DNA of 64,000 nt, from contig JARGSG010000197.1 of NCBI GenBank assembly GCA_030374805.1, positions 62,001 to 126,000 of the forward strand, read 5' to 3'. Source of the DNA: Gracilaria gracilis. Lineage: Eukaryota; Rhodophyta; Florideophyceae; Gracilariales; Gracilariaceae. Shown here in pieces: positions 59,500-64,000 of this stretch. The notes beneath the pieces were generated by a model. That model did no database searches and was not told where the DNA came from. It saw only the letters and a list, made by a program, of their open reading frames with translations. Every line of letters begins with the position of its first letter. The first letter of the stretch is position 1. Both the position numbers and the translations under genes were made by a program.

Positions 59500-59994
59500 T
59501 TACCTCCTGTCCGTTGCGGAGCGAGCAAAGCGCCGGTGATGCCGCTGTACAGGGCGCGAGACTAGACTAAGACGGCGCTCCAATAAAAGCCATGACAGGT
59601 CGTGGTTGGGCATTCCAAGTGGAGACTCACGGTCGTGTGGCGTGGCGAGCGGCGCCTGAGAAAGTTTTGCATTACAAAGAGGACATCTCGGGTATCTAGT
59701 GAGCCATTTTGCGACGCAGTGCGGATGCCAGGAAGCATGTTTGCAAGGTAGTCTTGTGCGACTGGAGCCGGTGGGCATATCATCCATACATATCAAACAT
59801 TGGTTATCTTGAGAGGCCTTGGATGCTCGCAGATCAGAAGATATCTCGAAAAAGTCGACTGACGACGCATCAGAGGTTCGCTCAGGAGCTATGGGCGGTT
59901 GACGAGGGGCATCATTGAGAAATAGAAGAGGGTCGCGAGCGGGCTTTCTTCGTCGCAGAAAGCGAAGCGGTTGCAGCAATAGACCCTCACGCAT
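59500..59994 (-). CDS. RING-H2 finger protein
   Basis: 164 residues from the ATG at 59994. After a basic N terminus (LRFLRRRKPARDP) comes a RING-H2: CLICMDDMPTGSSRTRLPCKHASWHPHCVAKWL and CPLC, with ends CLICMDDM and RCPLCNAKL. The C-terminal region is Arg/His-rich. E3 ubiquitin ligase by family; substrate unknown. The stop directly follows AGG and overlaps a GGTAACC sequence, so an undetected downstream exon is possible. Confidence 0.75.
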   Translation of the reverse strand: MREGLLLQPLRFLRRRKPARDPLLFLNDAPRQPPIAPERTSDASSVDFFEISSDLRASKASQDNQCLICMDDMPTGSSRTRLPCKHASWHPHCVAKWLTRYPRCPLCNAKLSQAPLATPHDRESPLGMPNHDLSWLLLERRLSLVSRPVQRHHRRFARSATDRR

Positions 59995-60848
59995 CACAGC
60001 GGCACGGTGCGAGAAAAGGCTTGACAGGGCGTGTGGGGTGTGTGAGCAATGCGTGGAGGGGGAGCGTCTGTGAGAAAAGGTGAGCGGCCGTCGTGGGTTA
60101 CGCAGCGCAGCCAAATGTGAGAACACGCCCGCGCGGTACGAGGGGCGCGGGGGTGGTCGTAGGAGACTCTTACCGTTCGGCCTGACAGATTTCGTGACCG
60201 GTCGCTAGCGCGAATTCACAAGTGCACTGCACTTGCATCCACAATCTCGCGCGAACACTCCCCCCTTCTTACATCAACAACGCGTCATGTCATGTGCGCT
60301 GGCCACGTTGCCAGCCACGGCAGCCTTTCGCGCCGTCTGTTCATTGAATGATTGAACTCACATGTGTTCATGACGAGACACACGCGACTTGTCGTCGATT
60401 CCCCTCCGTCTACAACGGGTAGAACGTTACCAACGGTAGATACTTATGTTTGCCAACGCCTGCGTCACCGTCAACTGCGAATGGAAACGGCGGGCGATAT
60501 CGATTGCAATCCCTGTTTTCCAGGTCGTACACGTCTTCTTCGCCTAGTCTTTTCACAGTGAATCAGCGTTTCCCGACTGCCATTGTTTGAACAGCGGCTG
60601 ACCACCTGACTCCACACCGCAAGTGCCCAGGTCCCACCTCCCCTGCCATAGATACGGTATCTATCCTCGTTTCGTGCAGGGCAGTGTGCCAGAGCTGTCT
60701 ACCGTCGTCTTTCTTCTAAACTCGGCTCCCTGGGAGTGCCGTATTTCCGACCTGGACTCTGTGCGGGGGGTCGCTGCCGCCTTCAAAAAGCGTGCATACA
60801 GTTGGAGGGTTACATCTTGCGGTATTAATCCCATAGAATGCGACCGAC
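59995..60848. promoter_or_regulatory. Divergent region, RING-H2 and GCK-III kinase
   Basis: 854 bp. Contains TACCAACGGTA at 60428-60438, about 410 bp before the kinase ATG. No gene supported. Confidence 0.45.
60428..60438 (+). promoter_or_regulatory. TACCAACGGTA motif
   Basis: Exact match followed by GATA, as at 33460-33474. Confidence 0.4.
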
Positions 60849-62267
60849 ATGGCTGATATGTACGAGAAACTGGAATGCATCGGCAAGGGCTCCTTTGGAG
60901 AGGTGTTCAAGGGCCGAGAGATATCAACTGGTAAGATCGTCGCTCTCAAGCTCGTCGACTTGGAAAAGATGGACGAGGAGATAGACATTATCCAACGCGA
61001 GATCGAAGTTATGCGTCAAATATCAAACCCATACGTTGTGCAATACTATACCTCTGTCATGGAAGGTTCCACTCTATGGATTGTCATGGAGTACATGTCG
61101 GCGGGCTCTTTGAAGGAGCTCATAGACAAAGTTGGTCCTCTGCCGGAGGACGCAATCGCCACTGTTATGAAAGCACTTTGTCGAGGCCTTGATTATGTCC
61201 ACAGAGGAAGCAAGCTTCATCGTGATATCAAAGCGGCTAATATTTTGCTCAATGACAATGCAGAGGTTAAGCTTGCTGATTTTGGCGTCGCGGGGCAGAT
61301 GACAACTACAATTCGCCAGCGCAATACCTTCGTTGGCTCTCCATTTTGGATGGCACCCGAAGTTGTACAAAAGAGTCTTTACGATGAAAAAGCAGATATA
61401 TGGTCTATTGGTATTACAGGCCTAGAGTTAGCAAATGGCTTACCACCATATGCCACGGAGCATCCATTTCGCGCTTTGTTCCTTATTCCGAAGAACCCTC
61501 CTCCTCGCGTTGAAGGTAGTCACTTCTCAGACTCTTTCAAGGAATTCATAGCCCTTTGTTTGAAGAAGAATCCCATCGAACGATCAAGCGCTGAACAGCT
61601 ATTGCACCATTCGTTTTTGCGAAAGGCCCGTTCTAGGTCCATCAAGGAGCTCATCCGGCAACGACAGCAAATGTCTGGTGAAGGGGAAGGAACGGTGGTC
61701 ATTGGGGGAGATTCCATCACCGAGTTTCCGGACTCAACCCTGGAGAACTCTCTGAGAGGAGAGGATGAGGGCAATGCAGGGGAGAAGAAATGGGACTTTG
61801 ACTTTGGGTCGCTGACGGAGACCAAACCCGATGGCGAATCAAATACTGACGCGACTGAACCCAAGGAGGAACAACGAAAGAGCCCTGCGAAAGAAGAACA
61901 TGGACAGTCTGCGGATGATCAAAGGAGTCCTAGGGCTACTCGTGCATCAGAAAGCAACCCAGGTGAAACGGCGGAAGTACCAACCACATCAAATCAAGCC
62001 TCCCAGAGTGAGATTCTGTCAGAGCTTATACTCCCTGTTATATCCTGCATCAGAGCAGACGAGGTGACTGGTGGCAATCGCAATAGTCTATTGACAGCAA
62101 GTCTTGGGGCTCTGGAGGTCGCTTTCGTTGATGTCGAAAGTGCGCGTCCCGGGTTCTCACGTGTGCTTTTGGAATCTTTGTTCACGGAGACTCTGCAATC
62201 GAATTTACCAGAGGCCAACTCGCTTGTGAAGCATGTGCTTCAAAAGTCGAGAGCGAACGGAACATGA
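60849..62267 (+). CDS. STE20 / GCK-III protein kinase (MST3/MST4/STK25-like)
   Basis: 472 residues. The kinase domain covers about 5-256. Gly loop IGKGSFGEVFKG, VALK with Lys34, catalytic HRDIKAANILL (Asp126), DFGVAG (Asp144), and the GCK-III activation segment TFVGSPFWMAPEVV are intact. YDEKADIWSIGITGLELANGLPP matches the STE20 IX-X subdomains. After a Ser/Glu-rich linker, a helical C-terminal region (about 390-470) probably dimerises and could bind a MO25 or CCM3-like partner. GCK-III kinases act in STRIPAK/Hippo-like networks controlling polarity and cytokinesis. Confidence 0.95.
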   Translation: MADMYEKLECIGKGSFGEVFKGREISTGKIVALKLVDLEKMDEEIDIIQREIEVMRQISNPYVVQYYTSVMEGSTLWIVMEYMSAGSLKELIDKVGPLPEDAIATVMKALCRGLDYVHRGSKLHRDIKAANILLNDNAEVKLADFGVAGQMTTTIRQRNTFVGSPFWMAPEVVQKSLYDEKADIWSIGITGLELANGLPPYATEHPFRALFLIPKNPPPRVEGSHFSDSFKEFIALCLKKNPIERSSAEQLLHHSFLRKARSRSIKELIRQRQQMSGEGEGTVVIGGDSITEFPDSTLENSLRGEDEGNAGEKKWDFDFGSLTETKPDGESNTDATEPKEEQRKSPAKEEHGQSADDQRSPRATRASESNPGETAEVPTTSNQASQSEILSELILPVISCIRADEVTGGNRNSLLTASLGALEVAFVDVESARPGFSRVLLESLFTETLQSNLPEANSLVKHVLQKSRANGT

Positions 62268-63688
62268 GAGACGGTATGAGCAGCTGATCTGCCAAACAGG
62301 TCTTCAGAAACTCTTCTTCATGACCACACTTCAATGCTTGGTATCTACCGTTGGTACCAACTGTCATGACCTCACCTACTGCCTGGTTCTCATCTTACTA
62401 CCTGTACCGAAACCAGACGAATCTGAGTGATATGTCGACGGAATGTAGCATCAACATCAACACGCACCTTGTATGGTCTACGACAATCTGTGAATAACAG
62501 AACAAGCGTACCGTTTCTTACCGAAAAGAAACAAAAGTAGACTACTTCACTACTGAACATGCTTTTAACACTAAACGAACCCCAGTGATGAACTAGAAGA
62601 CCCTACTAAAAGACTTTCTAGAACTACGAGGATCTGGAGTTGTATAGGTATTGTTCCAAGAGTATTGCGGTATGCCCGTGAAACCATGAGGACAGAGGGT
62701 TGAAAGGCACACCGCACCCGATACTCTCGGCAAAGGCAGGCAAGCGCTATGCAGCAGGCAAACGTCCGTCAACCAGAAACCTGGGAGAATGATTGCCACA
62801 TCTGCAGCACAAGCCCACCCGTTAGTCTCCGACGATCAAATTCTCGACGAGATTTTCATTCCGTCGCCAGTAGAGGCTCCGGTAGATCTCGCGCGATGCT
62901 TCTCGTCGTGGGCGGACAACCGCAGTCGTCCACAGTGATGCATTGCATACGAAAGAACAAAGACCTGTCCCTAATCCTAGATAATTGTTGGCAAAAGAAC
63001 GGTGAACTGCACACCATGAATGGCGGTGATCACGTATTAGATACCCCCACCCTAACCCGCATGTACATGACATGTGGACCAGATCTTCTCGGGAAAGGAA
63101 TGGTTCTTGTCCTGATGAGAATGGTTCGGCAGAATGCCGATCCAGCACATCTAAATGAACCCTCGTATTCTCATCGATCGAAAAGGTATGGTTGAATCAT
63201 TCGTCGTGGAAGTGAGTTGACCCATTCCCTTCCGAGAGACATGGAAGTGAGAGAACCATTCCCTTTCCGATAGTGCGGGATGCGTACACACTCGCATCAG
63301 ACTTCTCTCGGCCGCCGACGGCTTAAATCCGTTTGCGGGCACGGATTCGGGGGCCGAATCGGCAGTGCCGATGCGCAATGAGTGAGGCTTTACAGAACAC
63401 TGTAATGATCAGTTTCGCATCTTGCATATTTGGCGCGAAACCCCCATACTTCAAAGTTTGGAGTCCAAACGTCGGAAAGTAGAGGCGGAACTGGATCACA
63501 CCGCCGTCACAATAACTGTACAAAAGAAGGTTCAACTTCAGGAACACCTTTCGTGCAGGAGGTGGTTGTCGCTGGACAGGAGAAAGTGAACTTGGGACCT
63601 GCTGATAAATTATACGTGCAAATCGAAACTGAAAAACTTCTGGGTGAAACGAAAGGGAAACTCGTCATCGTGATTCGCGTGGTGCACC
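62268..63688. other. Unresolved region with broken coding signal
   Basis: 1.4 kb. A 49-codon frame opens at the ATG 62789 (MIATSAAQAHPLVSDDQILDEI..) and looks protein-like to a TGA near 62936. Other frames (62749-63195 plus; 63430-63699 plus, ending in [23 protein letters not shown]) look partly coding. Introns or decay could explain it; I could not build a model. An imperfect repeat TGGAAGTGAG..CCATTCCCTT occurs twice at about 63209-63275. A TACCGTTGGTA site lies at 62346-62356. Confidence 0.35.
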
Positions 63689-64000
63689 ATGAAGGATAGT
63701 GCTCAACTGTGGGTCGAAAAATACCGACCACGTGCGGTTTCCGACGTCGCTCACCAAGAAGAGGTAGTAGCTACTCTACAGAAAGCCGTCAAAGAACCTG
63801 CTGGAAGGGGTGATCTTCCACATCTTTTGCTCTACGGACCTCCTGGAACCGGGAAGACTTCCACTGCGTTAGCTCTCTGTCGCGATTTGTTTGGACCTCA
63901 GAACTACCGTTCGAGGGTTCTAGAGCTTAATGCGTCGGATGAGCGTGGAATCAAAGTCGTGCGTGACAAGATCAAGGTCTTCGCTCAGATAGCAGTATCT
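63689..64000 (+). CDS. RFC4: Replication factor C subunit, RFC4-like, 3' end missing
   Basis: 104 codons from the ATG at 63689 to the window edge, in frame throughout. [20 protein letters not shown] is the RFC box II region. Walker A is [37 protein letters not shown] is the RFC box that follows, and VFAQIAV matches the RFC4 continuation (FAQLTV in animals). RFC4 is one of four small clamp-loader ATPases that load PCNA at primer ends. A short overlapping upstream frame ends at TAG 63697-63699, across the start. Confidence 0.93.
   Translation, partial: MKDSAQLWVEKYRPRAVSDVAHQEEVVATLQKAVKEPAGRGDLPHLLLYGPPGTGKTSTALALCRDLFGPQNYRSRVLELNASDERGIKVVRDKIKVFAQIAVS

Noticed and set aside
1-64000. tRNA and rRNA genes, CRISPR arrays, telomere repeats
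   Set aside because: Scanned by eye for B-box-like GGTTCGA, rRNA cores, spaced repeats and telomere units; the few B-box-like hits lie within protein genes.

Overview
The window is nuclear DNA from a eukaryote with a primary plastid, most likely a unicellular red alga. Several proteins carry plastid presequences with no ER signal peptide in front of them, and five share an Ala-Phe motif near the N terminus, as red algal and glaucophyte transit peptides do. Other products are typically eukaryotic: CUL4-type cullin, GCK-III kinase, CCDC47, a USP protease, RFC. Most genes are single open frames. The few introns are short (52-117 bp in the models below) and three of the six donors read GTACGT. 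I saw no rRNA, tRNA or CRISPR array. The species cannot be fixed from sequence alone.

Layout. 0-7.4 kb: partial ApaG-domain gene, triosephosphate isomerase, a divergent USP protease, a small coiled-coil protein, an HDDC2-type HD phosphohydrolase and a plastid J-protein. 7.4-11 kb: GC-rich, repeat-rich and gene-poor around one membrane RING-H2 gene. 11-18 kb: a C2-domain gene with a probable 4-nt microexon, an aquaporin, a coclaurine-N-methyltransferase/CFA-like enzyme, a spliced DUF427 gene and a plant-type Golgi methyltransferase. 18-38 kb: CUL4 head-to-head with a KEA-type plastid K+/H+ antiporter, NAD glycerol-3-phosphate dehydrogenase, an RGG-box protein, mitochondrial SHMT, a short XRN1-type exonuclease, a Tat-targeted lumen protein, a plastid S1-domain protein and a CPBP intramembrane protease. 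38-50 kb: accessory region with three secreted kelch proteins, a small membrane protein, phased minisatellites and eroded non-LTR retroelement 3' ends. 50-64 kb: an OAS/cGAS-fold protein lacking all three catalytic acids, two RING proteins, PYROXD1-like oxidoreductase, Acl4-like TPR protein, CCDC47, a GCK-III kinase and the start of RFC4.

Functional themes are plastid (J-protein, KEA, lumen protein, S1 protein, CPBP), ubiquitin (CUL4, USP, three RING proteins), carbon metabolism (TPI, G3P dehydrogenase, SHMT) and cell surface (kelch cluster, Golgi methyltransferase). G3P dehydrogenase would also supply floridoside synthesis if this is a red alga. The best candidates for something new are the catalytically dead OAS-like protein, the 4-nt microexon and the secreted kelch cluster.
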